Shown piece by piece: positions 49,401 to 59,402 of a stretch of DNA of 63,036 nucleotides. The stretch covers positions 339,178 to 402,213 of the forward strand of contig MJCC01000014.1 of the NCBI GenBank assembly GCA_001766655.1, written 5' to 3'. Position 1 is the stretch's first letter. Every line of letters starts with the position of its first letter. The notes beneath the pieces were generated by a model that was given only the letters and a program-made list of their open reading frames with translations, made no database searches and had not been told where the DNA came from. Made by a program: the position numbers and the translations under genes. The DNA is from Phytomonas francai (lineage: Eukaryota; Euglenozoa; Kinetoplastea; Trypanosomatida; Trypanosomatidae).

Positions 49401-52400
49401 AAAATTCGCGTTGCATTCTTCATGATCGTTTTCATCATTTTCGGCTTTCAAGGGTTCACTCTCCTTCGTTTGAGGTCTCGTGCCTGAGGCCTTTCCCGCT
49501 CTACCCATCCTCTCGGACGGCCTCGCTATTGATAACATCGTGCGCTCTCGTCGAACGAGCCCTGCAAGAACCCCGCACGCGATTCGCCAAACCTCCGCAT
49601 ATTTAATGTAAAGCAGCCCAATCATCGCGCGGGCGAGGATCACACGCTGGAAATCATCGATCAAAGCGTCCGTTTCCACCGCAAAAATCAAACCCGCTAG
49701 CGCCTGCCGCGCACCATTCTCCACGCTCCCGGTAGACTGCGCGAGGGGATTATGCTGCTCTGCGCGCAATAAGACGTCGAAAAAACTCACCTCCACGCTA
49801 CAAGCTCCGCAAAAATACGCCTCTTCTTCTTCTTTTGTTTTTTCGTTTTTCGTTTCAACTTTTTCGCTCTTCTTCTTCCCAGAAGCTATACTGGGGTGGC
49901 AAAGAAGCTGTAAAAGGCGTAATGCGAGCACGCGAAGCAACTGAACGGGGGATACCAAAGCCTCAAAGAGGATGATTTCAACAAACTCCCGCTGTGTAGA
50001 GGAAGGAAGCACGCGGCGAAGATGATTCAGAGCGGAAAGAGAGTGTTGAAGAGCCGAAGAGGATGCCAACGATTGATGATCAGGTTTTCCTTCTTTCGAA
50101 TTTTTTTTATTGTCATTAGGAGAGGTCATCCAATTTTCCTCCACCTCAAGGTGTTGGATATGCAAGGTATGTAGGAGGGATTCTAGAAGCAAAAAGGTAC
50201 CATGCAGCAGGCGACCCCGTTCTGCTTCGTCGAGCGAAAGATGAGAAGCTTCAGCGATACTTTTAGCTCCTTCCCGGTACGAAAAAACATCAACAAGATA
50301 TTTCTTTTGCGTATTTCCAGCCTTTCCTTCCTTTTCAAGATGGTATGGGGCCCCCGAAAGACGTGTATACCCCTTTGCGAGAACAGAAATTGTTTCACGA
50401 AGGTGCGCAAAACTCTCCCCTTCTTGCTCAGATGAGGAAGGCTGAAGCTCTGATATTCCATCGTTTGTTGCGGCATTCTCTTTCCTATCTTCCGATGCAT
50501 GAGAAAGAGTTGCCAGGTACGTCAAAAGGGCAGAAACCTGCGCGTAAACGTAATAATACGTGGAGGAAAAAGGAGAATGCGTGCTAGAATTATCGCTTGA
50601 AAAGGTGCTCCTTGTCGATGCGGTTATGGCGGTAGCTTCTTGAATAAAGCGGAGTAGCTCCAACAAAGAGGTGCGTATTTCATTTATAAAATTTTCTCCT
50701 TCTTCTGTATCCTTTCCGTCATTTACCTTTTTCCTACGTTTCTTCTGCTTTAATGTCTCGGATTTCCCAATTTGCGCGCTCCCGATAGCGGGTTTGACAT
50801 TTCCAGATAACCCCACAGCCAAGATATTCACCAACGGTAACGCGGCGCTTAGCCATTCAACGGATAAAACCGACTCCCCTCCTCCTATGCCTTCTGCTTC
50901 ATTGTTAAGCGGCGTGTTTTGCCCATTGATATTATTATTAACATTAATATTATTATTGCGAGTAGGAGTGCTTTCACCGCTCTGCGCTAGTTTGCTCGCA
51001 TCGAAGCTGGCGAGCCTCACGAGAGAAGTCAAAAATTGCCTTAATGCCTTGCTGAGCTCTGTCCCAGCATCCTCTCTACGATTATTATTGTTGTTGGAGG
51101 CCTTGACGCGTAAGAGTTGATGAAGTGGGCTGCTCGGCATATGCCTAGTACGATGTGCTTCCAGACGCAGTAGTAAAATGACATTTTGCACAGCCCCCTT
51201 CTCCTTATATAAATGAGAAGGTTTGGATGCGAGAATAGTATTCAGTTGCTCCTGCGCAAGCGAAAGAGAAGCGCGCGTGATGCGGTGAAGTAGGGTGAGG
51301 GCGAGGGGGGTTAAAGGAGAAGAAATTATCGGCACTTTCGAAGTTGTCATCTTCTTTGACGAATTTCCCTTTTCCTTAGGCTTTAAGCCATATTTATCGC
51401 CCTCTCCAATGGTGCTATCATTCTCACTGACATACTCTTCTTCACGATCAAAGCCGCTAGCATCTGCAGTGCTCGCTTTTCTGTCTCGGTTAGTATTGTT
51501 GTCCACATGTGGAGTGTAGTTTTGCTGTGATAACTCTTCTAAATTACGCTCAGCCTCTACGCAAAGGGCGTGGCTTTTCTGAAGTACATCCTGCGTAAAG
51601 GCAAGCAGGAGGTCGCGGGCGCTTTCTTTATTCGACTCCACAGCCTGCACGACTTGAATCCCTTCCTCGTTTTCCTTTTCCTTTTTCCTCCCAACACTTC
51701 CCGTAGGGGAGGAGGAAGAAGAAGAAAGAAATACATCCGCGGCGGAGGTTACTGCATCCCTGCCAAGCGGTAGAAACATCTTCTGGAGCTGCATTCCCCA
51801 CTCCGAGAGCTCGCCAAGGCGTCGAGAAGGCGAAGATGATGAAAAAGAAATCCCGTCCGAAGAAAGATACGGCGCAATACATAACGGGCATAAAAGCTCC
51901 AAAACCGCTCCTGCAAACTCCAAAACACGGCAAGAAGCGCCTTTATCGTTTTTTGATGTTTCTCTATTCTTTGTAGGTTGGAACCCTGCACTTAGGATGT
52001 TGGGGATTCGTTCCAATAACGACTTTTCACGGGGATCTCGCCAAATAAAGAAATCCCCAGCCGTGAGCAAAGAGGAGAGAATACGAACGTGATTTGCATC
52101 CAACTGAAGACAAGCTACCACAACAGCCAGCAGACGATGCGTAGGGCGTAAAGCAGGATCGTGATCATAATGACTTTCATCGAATGTATTCTTCCCCCCC
52201 TCCTTTTCCTCATTCCATTCATCGCTTTCGAGTTCCTCGTCGTCGCTGCTATTAGGAGGCGCCTTCGAGATGGCGTGCTTTTTAGTCTCCCGCAGGACGC
52301 CTTGCAGGGAATTCTGGATGGCAATACGGCCGATAGCTTTCACTAAGCAACGCGCCATACTTTTCTCGAATACACCAACACACGTAAATCCTTCCTTTTG

Positions 52401-54065
52401 ATCGGTTTCGGATGTATTCTTTTCGACCACAGAAAATGGGGATTCCTGCGGGTGTATTTCAGATCCCTCTGCTGCTTCACCAGAGAAGACGAAACGCGAC
52501 CAAAAACGAACCGAACGAAGGCTTTTTCGGGTAGTGTCGTGTGCAGACTCCTTCACTCCCCTGTCAACCCCTTCCTCCTCCCTGCCTTGTTCTTCGCTGA
52601 TTTCATCATCGTCGTCGTCGATGGCGTACAGTTTTCCGAAGTAATCCTCGTTATTCGTCCGCGCCTCCATCTTTTGGTCTTCGTCCATCAAAAGAAAGAA
52701 CTCTAACAGTTTGAGGTAGTTCTGTTCAAACGAGGAATTCAAGGTCCCACGCATCCCTCGAAATAATTCTTCCGCAAAGAACTGCAAGCCCTCCACTATC
52801 GGATGATGAGGGAGTATCTTATTGATATATTCCTGAATACGTACTTCCGACCAGACCTCCGACAGCGCGTTTGTCGGAGAGGGCGCCGAGGCATGCTTGG
52901 GGAGGGATGAGGCGATCGCTTTTTCGTTCTCTCCCTGGTCCGAGGTAGCTGAGACGGAATCGTCGTCGTCGTCGTCGTTCTTCTCACTTCCCCCGAGAGG
53001 GCGCGCCAGGCGAACCGCCGCGAGGGCGCCACGTTCGTAGTCCGCGAGGATCTCCCCGCAAGCCTCCTCGACGATGACCCGCCGCATCGTCCGCGCGAGC
53101 CGGCAGAGCCCCGCGAGCCACTCCGCCGCCAGCCGCCGGATGTACGCCCTGCCGTCCCGCAGCTGCCCGACGTACAGCCGCACGACCCCCCGCACGAGCC
53201 GCGCCTCGTCTGTGTCCCGTCTTCGTTCCGTCCCGTCCCTTTCCCGTCCCTTCCCCGCCTCGTCTGTGTCCCGTCTTCGTTCCGTCCCGTCCCTTTCCCG
53301 TCCCTTCCCCGCCTCGTCTGTGTCCCGTCTTCTTTCCGTCCCGTCCCTTTCCCGTCCCTTCCCCGCCTCGTCTGNTTCCGTCCCGTCCCTTTCCCGTCCC
53401 TTCCCCGCCTCGTCTGTGTCCCGTCTTCTTTCCGTCCCGTCCCTTTCCCGTCCCTTCCCCGCCTCGTCTGTGTCCCGTCTTCGTTCCGTCCCGTCCGTTT
53501 TGACCCCCCCCCCCCTCTCCCAGACGGGCCGCAGCTCGCGCGCCCACGCGGCCTGCACGGCGTAGACGAGCCGCACCCGCTCCGCGTCCGCGCGCCCGAG
53601 GCCGGCGTGCAGGGCGCGCTGGAAGGCCTCGTAGAGGGCGAGGAAGCCGGGCCCGAGGTCGCGCGCGAGGGCGACCGTCAGCCGCGTGAAGGCCTCGAAG
53701 CCCTCCGCGGCCCCCCCCGCCGCGCGCGCGAGGAGGGCGCCGAGGAGGCCGCGCGCGATCGCGCGGCGGTGGTGGCGGACGAGCCCGACGGAGGCCGCGA
53801 GCGGGCGGAGCTCCGCCCGCACCCGGCGGAAGTCCCGCGAGCTGAACGACAGCGCGAGGGCGTCGAGTTCGCGCAGGAACGCGGACGGCGCCGAGAGCCC
53901 CCCCGCGTCCGTCCCCCCGTCCTCGCCTTTCCATTCGCTGCGTTCGCCGTCGGCGAGGCGGATGGGGAGCCCGCCGAGGACGGCGTGGCCGACGCCGATG
54001 TGCACGTCCTCGACGGCGTCTCGGAAGAGGTTCCCCCGCGTCCTCGGAGGAGGTTTCGCGGGCAT
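40483..54065 (-). CDS. UTP20: Giant UTP20/DRIM-like small-subunit processome protein, one gene across an N gap
   Basis: Two long ORFs read as one HEAT-repeat protein: 54065 to the gap, then the gap to 40483. Repeat phase predicts 5 (plus multiples of 30) missing bases instead of the 25 N given, which restores one frame of about 4520 residues. Yeast and human UTP20 are about 2500 and 2785 residues; the excess includes acidic, Ser/Asn-rich and repeat-coded inserts. Family cues are a DRIM-like block (SLQGVAVDNLKRLKIEPFHK then YYKYLVPYTDTMKALFGFL), long HEAT arrays, a conserved run SVLKRVLGIGKERKYSAAAM followed by NLIRRRRENARKKG, and a basic C-terminus (DAKKVLKRNTRSMLTEGKRK). UTP20 scaffolds 18S rRNA processing in the nucleolus. 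The ATG at 54065 follows coding-strand T-rich tracts ending in TAG. Family assignment is by motif. Confidence 0.72.
44851..45036. repeat. 30-bp coding minisatellite with alternating unit types
   Basis: Units of 30 bp are made of an 8-base block, a variable 5-base block (two types, alternating) and a 17-base block. They encode DTAIVNKDKH and DTAIVNKDRD in turn. Degenerate seed sequence to the right (DKDTVNRDREDKDKEKDK) suggests local origin. The array flanks an N gap, so copy number is unknown. Confidence 0.93.
44919..44943. other. Assembly gap, 25 N, inside coding minisatellite
   Basis: The gap interrupts the 30-bp repeat between the 8-base block and the 17-base block. A faithful repeat would have 5 bases (or 35, 65 and so on) here. 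Confidence 0.97.
53204..53500. repeat. 54-bp coding minisatellite, nearly six copies, one collapsed at an N
   Basis: Units start at 53204, 53258, 53312, 53366, 53408 and 53462. The fourth is 42 bp because 13 bases are replaced by one N at 53375. The minus strand encodes an 18-residue unit (DTDEAGKGRERDGTERRR) in the UTP20-like N-terminal region. Confidence 0.95.
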
Positions 54066-54480
54066 CGGGCTCGCCTAATAGAGAACTACTACAGGAAAGG
54101 GAATAGGTTTCTCGCGCCTCAAATAGAGATCTCTCTTTCGGTTTTTATAATATAAATATATACTATCCCTTGTACGTGTGGGTGCGTGTGTATGTTTATT
54201 AATTCGTTTCGACTTGTTATTTAATATGGGTATGGTATACTTGAGCCTATCACACGTAGACCAGCCTGATTTGTCGGAGAAAAAAGATCCACGGGTAAGA
54301 ATGGGGAAGCAAGCAATAGCAACAAAGAGAATATACGTCATTTTCGCCCTACACAAAGAAAAACATAGAGCAAAACCAATTCAAATCCCGAACAAGATCG
54401 GCCACTTAGGGGGTTGTAGGGATTCCATATTGCAAGTAATTAATGTACAGGCAATTACACCACCACCAGCCACAATAATA
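54066..54480. other. Intergenic spacer
   Basis: Spacer between the RING gene and the UTP20-like gene. Coding-strand pyrimidine tracts ending in AG lie within 60 nt upstream of the UTP20 ATG. No gene seen. Confidence 0.6.
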
Positions 54481-56814
54481 TCATGGAGTATCGTTGTAAA
54501 GCAGGTAGCGATAGGCCCCCGGGGAAAGCAATGGAGGCGTTGCAGCCAACATACAGCGGCGGTTATCATAAAGTTGCTCGGTTGAGGGTGTCGCTCCTTC
54601 GGAAATGGTATCACCAGACAAAGAAGAGGAATAGGAATTCTGCGTTAAAGTTGATTTGCAATGAAATGTTTTGTTCGTTTTCTCCTGCATTTGCTTATCA
54701 TCAGGAGAACCTTCCTTGTCCGTTATCATCGCCTTTCGCGAGGGGTTGCTCCTTTCTTCTTCTTCTTTTTTACGGACGCATCTTGAGTTGCTTTCTGAAA
54801 AGCCACCCCGATCATTCATTTTTGCCATTCCCAGTTCCGAAGAAGGAAGGTTTGGCGATTGCAGCGTCAAACCGGAGTTCATAACGAGGGTACTAAAACG
54901 ACCTGAGCAGGCACCTAAAATATCCTCGCGGGGAAGCGCTTTTCCCACGCGAAAACAACCCCCGTCGGCGCTTTGATTAGTAATACTACTATCAATACCT
55001 CTTGTAGACGTAATGGATTCTATTTGGCTATACTGCTCCCTTTCCTCACTTGTTGCTAGAGTTGGTATTTTTGCCTCTCCATGCCTCAACGCATTCGCTT
55101 TTGGGGGATTGCTTTGGCTGCCCTTTTCTTCATCCGCATCATTTGCAGGACTGTGCTGTGCGAGAAAGGGAAGAATGGAATCCTCGCAAACCTCCAACGC
55201 CAAGGATGATTGTTGTTGTTGATATTCTTGGTTTTGCTTAATTGCACTGATGTAGAATTGAGCCTTAGCGAGAAAGCCGCTCCTCTTATTAGGATCATTA
55301 TTATTCTCAATAATATCGCAGGCTGTCTCCCCCTCTTCTTCTTCGGAAGCAATATTTCCTGAAGGCTGCTTATCCAACGGGCTGTCTTCACAATAACCAT
55401 ACCCCCTTCGCAGAAGGGCCTTTGAAGTTTCACCACTTCCATTTTGGTTAAATTCATGATCTATAGTATCAAAGTATGCTTTTGAAGATGGTGAGGCTAG
55501 CCGGATTCCCCCAACCTTCCCTTGCAGCGGTGGCGGAAATAAATTTAAAGAGCAGGGTGTAAAATTAGCAGAGGCAACGGGTAGAGGTAATGAATTATTA
55601 ACAGGAGATGACGGGGAAACCTCATTATGATTAGACGGCTCCTTTGAAAGAGTTTCAGAGAAGCCCTGCATTGGATCGTCTTCCTTCTCTTGGAAAGCGC
55701 TATGTTGAGGGGATGGCGAAACGCTATTCCCAATATCCTTTTCTATATTTTGATTCTTTGCGGTGAAAGTCGGGCCTCGCGAGCCTTCCACTTCAGGTAG
55801 CGTCAACTCCTCCCTAAAAGTTCTCTTCTTATCGTTATGATCATTATCCTCCTTGCTATTTTTGACACTCGCCTTAGCTTCCTTTGACTGCGTTTCCGTC
55901 AACGAGCTTCCCTGGATAGTTAAAATCACCGGGGATTTTCCTGTTGACGTCGAAAGATCGTTCTTTTTTCCTGTTTTTTCGTTTGTACTTTCCTGTAAAT
56001 CGTGAAGGACCCTTTCAAGGTCTGGCAACACCTCGTGGAGTTGCGTACAGAGCTCTCGCATCAACGGGAGCCGAATTAACATCCACTTAAACGCCGGCGC
56101 TAAACATAAAGGACAGCTAAATTGAACTTTTTTAGGTAATCTTTTGCTTTTTTTTGCTACTTTCCCTTCACAAGCATCGCTGACAAACCCTGTAAAATCT
56201 TCCTTTTCCTTCTCATTGTTATCATTCTCTGGGGAGGGGGAAAGATTTCCTTTCCACGGCCATGCCTTCGTTAACGGCAGGCAACCTCTCTCGATGGCAT
56301 GATTAATACATGGAGAGCAATAGCAATGCCCGCAAGTTGAAATAATCGCGGGATCAAACCGTAAAAGATTTCGACATAGCGGGCACGTCAGGGCTGCTTT
56401 TAGCGTTCCTAATATTTCATGATTCATCAAGGATAATGAAGAAACGGAACTAGACGTTAAAGGGGAGTTGCTATTAGTGCTATGGAGCGGTATTTCCGAG
56501 CCTTTTTCCTCGAGGAGTTCGAGGAGCTGGGAGAACTCTACTGGGCAGGTAAAATTACCTGAGGGATCGCGAGATGGATGGAGTAAATTGAAATCAAAAA
56601 CGCGACGTCGACGGGAACCTTCCTCTTCTTCTTCTGCTTCCACGCGAGCTAAACGGGCAGGGCGCTGTGTAGGGGAAGATGTATGATTATCCATAGTAAT
56701 ATCCGAAAGAGGAGGAGGATATGAAGAAGGAGAAATGCTATTGTTGGTGGGATTAGAAACCTGCGCTCCTTCCTTCCTCCTTCGTCTCCTTGACATCGTT
56801 TTTTGTTCTCTCAT
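54481..56814 (-). CDS. RING-finger protein with enlarged RING insert, probable E3 ubiquitin ligase
   Basis: The protein is 777 residues. A C3HC4 RING lies at about 144-237: Cys144-x2-Cys147, Cys161-x-His163-x2-Cys166-x2-Cys169, then Cys234-x2-Cys237 (CPLC). The spacing between Cys169 and Cys234 is 64 residues, above the roughly 4-48 usual for RINGs, and is filled by a Ser/Glu/Asn/Lys-rich insert. After the RING comes a helical stretch (LMRELCTQLHEVLPDLERVL), then about 480 residues of low complexity. RING proteins recruit E2 enzymes for ubiquitin transfer. The layout with an N-terminal RING and helical follow-on recalls BRCA1/BARD1-type or plant-like RING proteins, but no BRCT is visible. The start at 56814 is ATG, with a second at 56796. 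Confidence 0.75.
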   Translation of the reverse strand: MREQKTMSRRRRRKEGAQVSNPTNNSISPSSYPPPLSDITMDNHTSSPTQRPARLARVEAEEEEEGSRRRRVFDFNLLHPSRDPSGNFTCPVEFSQLLELLEEKGSEIPLHSTNSNSPLTSSSVSSLSLMNHEILGTLKAALTCPLCRNLLRFDPAIISTCGHCYCSPCINHAIERGCLPLTKAWPWKGNLSPSPENDNNEKEKEDFTGFVSDACEGKVAKKSKRLPKKVQFSCPLCLAPAFKWMLIRLPLMRELCTQLHEVLPDLERVLHDLQESTNEKTGKKNDLSTSTGKSPVILTIQGSSLTETQSKEAKASVKNSKEDNDHNDKKRTFREELTLPEVEGSRGPTFTAKNQNIEKDIGNSVSPSPQHSAFQEKEDDPMQGFSETLSKEPSNHNEVSPSSPVNNSLPLPVASANFTPCSLNLFPPPLQGKVGGIRLASPSSKAYFDTIDHEFNQNGSGETSKALLRRGYGYCEDSPLDKQPSGNIASEEEEGETACDIIENNNDPNKRSGFLAKAQFYISAIKQNQEYQQQQSSLALEVCEDSILPFLAQHSPANDADEEKGSQSNPPKANALRHGEAKIPTLATSEEREQYSQIESITSTRGIDSSITNQSADGGCFRVGKALPREDILGACSGRFSTLVMNSGLTLQSPNLPSSELGMAKMNDRGGFSESNSRCVRKKEEEERSNPSRKAMITDKEGSPDDKQMQEKTNKTFHCKSTLTQNSYSSSLSGDTISEGATPSTEQLYDNRRCMLAATPPLLSPGAYRYLLYNDTP

Positions 56815-57461
56815 TTTTGTTTATTTATTTTCTTCCAGAGAGCAAGAAATAGAAATTTAAAAGAAAAGAATATGAGGTGCAAATCTCCCTCTTATCCGTG
56901 AGGTTCGTATAAATATTGGGAAATTTGCGTGTTTTTGTCTTTCTTGACCCTAAAATTCATGAATGGAAAAGCGTATGGAAGGGGGCTAGATGACAACTAA
57001 AACGTTATAAAATTTTAATAGCCGCTAAATACCTTTCCTTATCCTCTATATACCTAAATTCAAAGCGGGAAAAAAAAAGAAAAGAATTATTATGAAAAAA
57101 ATATAGAAACTTACAAGCACAAATGGTCGATTAACATTCTTTTAAAATGTAAGCTGTATTTATTTCCCGTTTAAATTTCTGTCACAAAACACAAGTCCAT
57201 CAGGGGGATGATTCAACGCTTTCCTTTCGTTTTTTTTTTAATTTGAAGGTTATTTCTATCAAAATCATTCCACTTCCCCATACTTAGAGGGAAAACAAAA
57301 TGTATTTTAGAAATAAGCAAACAAACAACAACAACGCGAGGAATCCCCTTATACCACAGGATACAGATTTTTTATTCATAAGGAAAGTAATAATAACGCG
57401 CAGATTTCCTACACGTTGTATACATCAATAGAACCTCTGCATCGTTCCTCTATAAGCCGGT
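56815..57461. other. AT-rich intergenic spacer
   Basis: Spacer between the NUP35-like gene and the RING gene, with a T-run near 57229-57239. No gene seen. Confidence 0.6.
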
Positions 57462-59402
57462 TTATCCGATCAACAAACTATCACCTCTCGTAGCAGTAAT
57501 GGGACTTCTCCATATAAAAGGAATCATATAAAGCTTTATCACCACAAATATTATCAATAACGTGGAAAGAATAGAATAACGTGTAAACCACCAGGACGGT
57601 CGCCAACACCATAATACGAGCGGATACTGAGCTCTTCGTAAGCGCCTCTCACCATCACCATCATCATGGTGGTTGTCATTAGGATGAAAGCTATCACTAC
57701 CCTTTGATAAATTACGAGAATAGGGTTCCGATCCTTTTGTGAAATAGCTATCATAGCCGTAATCGACGTTATTTAAGGCGTAAGATCCCCCCCTTTGATA
57801 AGAAGAAGAGGATCTGTACCTATTTAAAGCATTCTCACTGCGTGGAATCCACGAAAAAGAAGAAGATTCTCTTATTCTTTGCTGCTGTAATCGCTGCCGC
57901 ACTGTTTCAACTTTGTGCTGGACGAAAAGACTGCGCATCTGCAAGCAGCTCCACAGGAAAAGGTCCACCTTTTCGATATTCGGCGCGTAGGGAATGAAAG
58001 AAGATAATAGATTTGCTAAATAATCAAAAGGCGTATTCCCACGATGGTTAAATGCAAATAAATTCCAACAGCTCCGGCTCCTTTTCATTTCGTTTTGTTC
58101 GTTCGAAGGGGAAGCCATTGAGCGGGCGCGGCTTCGCCTGCTTCCTGTTCGTCGCCGACTTGCAGAATGAAAAGCATTCGAAGAAGTATGGTTTTTATTA
58201 TATTCACCACGATCCTGAAAGCCTTTCCTTATTTCTTCTGGATAATGTGCGGCGGGTGGCGAAGGACTAGACCGGGTAAAGGCCGCCGGATTCTCGTAAT
58301 CCGTGCCCTTTTCAGGGCCCACTTGACACATCCAATCGTTATTACAACTCTTAGGATTACTAGTAGCAATATTACGCAAGCTTAATGAGGCGTAGGAGCC
58401 CTCTACTAAAGTACGTACTATATTCAATAACATCCACCCTATCATCACAACTAACCGCAGCAGCTCAAGCCAAACATTACCATTCACAAACGCGGTCAAA
58501 AGGAGCAGCCATCCATGATAATTGTCACCATTCCTATGACCACTATTATTCGTCGTTTTTATGTTTTTACGCTTATCATCTAAAAGATCGCTAATTCGCT
58601 GGGGATTGGCGCTTCCCCTTGCTTCACAAACCTCCCCACGACGCTCCGATGGCGACGTTGGATTGCTCACCACGTTTTTATTTAACAGCGAAAACGGGAA
58701 AGACGATCTTGCCACCGCCGTTGAAGGGTTATTTTCCGCGGAAGGATCTCTATACGGGGGGTCCAAGTAGTACCGCTGCTGCCATTCCCAACGCGCCTTC
58801 TCGATCGCGTCCATGCGTCGTAGAAATTCCCAGTCGGCGCACCACGCCACGCTCACCTCGATGTACACCATCTGCTGAACCGGCGCGGAATCCTGCCTGT
58901 TTGCGGAAAGCAGATCCGCGCCGGCGGTACACGCGGCCCCTCGTTCGATCTCGATGTGGTAGCTCCCGCCGTGGACGACGACCGCGGCAACGGCGGGGTC
59001 CTCAAAGCCGACGTAAAGCTCCCCCCGCCCGCGCGGGGAAGGGGCGCCGGAGGAAGGGGGGGGGAGGGCAGCGAGAACGCGGCCGAAGCGGGCCTCAAAG
59101 AAGGCCCGCACGTGGACGCGGGAGGGGCCGACCCCGCCGCGCACCACCACCCAGCGCCGCGCCGCCTCCCCGCCCTCACCGGGCGGCCCCGCCGCCGTTG
59201 GGGGGGTCTTTGGCGGGCCGGGGAGGGGCGCGCGGAGGGCCGCCTCCCCCCCCCCGCGATCCGCGAAGTTGCCGCCGACGAAGGCGGAGGGGCCGCCGTG
59301 CGGGGCGGCGTGGGGCGGCGGGAGGAGCACCTCCGGGAGGTCCCGCGGGAGCCCGCGGCGCTGACGCCGCTCCCGCCAGTCCCCCGCGTCCTGTTTCCAC
59401 AT
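57462..59402 (-). CDS. NUP35/NUP53-like protein with C-terminal transmembrane segment
   Basis: The protein is 646 residues. A Pro-rich start contains FVGGNFADRG and PLPGPPKTPP. At about 84-155 there is an RRM-like fold: RWVVVRGGVGPSRVHVRAFF, then ELYVGFEDPAVAAVVVHGGS and YHIEIERGA. This order resembles the divergent RRM (MPPN) of nucleoporin Nup35/Nup53, whose motif begins W-V-T/V-V-x-G-F. Residues 180-230 read VYIEVSVAWCADWEFLRRMD. A long Ser/Arg/Asn-rich tail ends in a hydrophobic segment (YSILSTLLIIFVVIKLYMI). Nup53 ends in a membrane-binding helix, so an anchored C-terminus would fit. The alternative is an unrelated RRM membrane protein. The 5' third is GC-rich and the remainder AT-rich. 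ATG at 59402. Confidence 0.5.
   Translation of the reverse strand: MWKQDAGDWRERRQRRGLPRDLPEVLLPPPHAAPHGGPSAFVGGNFADRGGGEAALRAPLPGPPKTPPTAAGPPGEGGEAARRWVVVRGGVGPSRVHVRAFFEARFGRVLAALPPPSSGAPSPRGRGELYVGFEDPAVAAVVVHGGSYHIEIERGAACTAGADLLSANRQDSAPVQQMVYIEVSVAWCADWEFLRRMDAIEKARWEWQQRYYLDPPYRDPSAENNPSTAVARSSFPFSLLNKNVVSNPTSPSERRGEVCEARGSANPQRISDLLDDKRKNIKTTNNSGHRNGDNYHGWLLLLTAFVNGNVWLELLRLVVMIGWMLLNIVRTLVEGSYASLSLRNIATSNPKSCNNDWMCQVGPEKGTDYENPAAFTRSSPSPPAAHYPEEIRKGFQDRGEYNKNHTSSNAFHSASRRRTGSRRSRARSMASPSNEQNEMKRSRSCWNLFAFNHRGNTPFDYLANLLSSFIPYAPNIEKVDLFLWSCLQMRSLFVQHKVETVRQRLQQQRIRESSSFSWIPRSENALNRYRSSSSYQRGGSYALNNVDYGYDSYFTKGSEPYSRNLSKGSDSFHPNDNHHDDGDGERRLRRAQYPLVLWCWRPSWWFTRYSILSTLLIIFVVIKLYMIPFIWRSPITATRGDSLLIG

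Noticed and set aside
54360..54400. tRNA gene suggested by TTCAAATCCC near 54380
   Set aside because: No matching T-stem, anticodon arm or acceptor stem around it.
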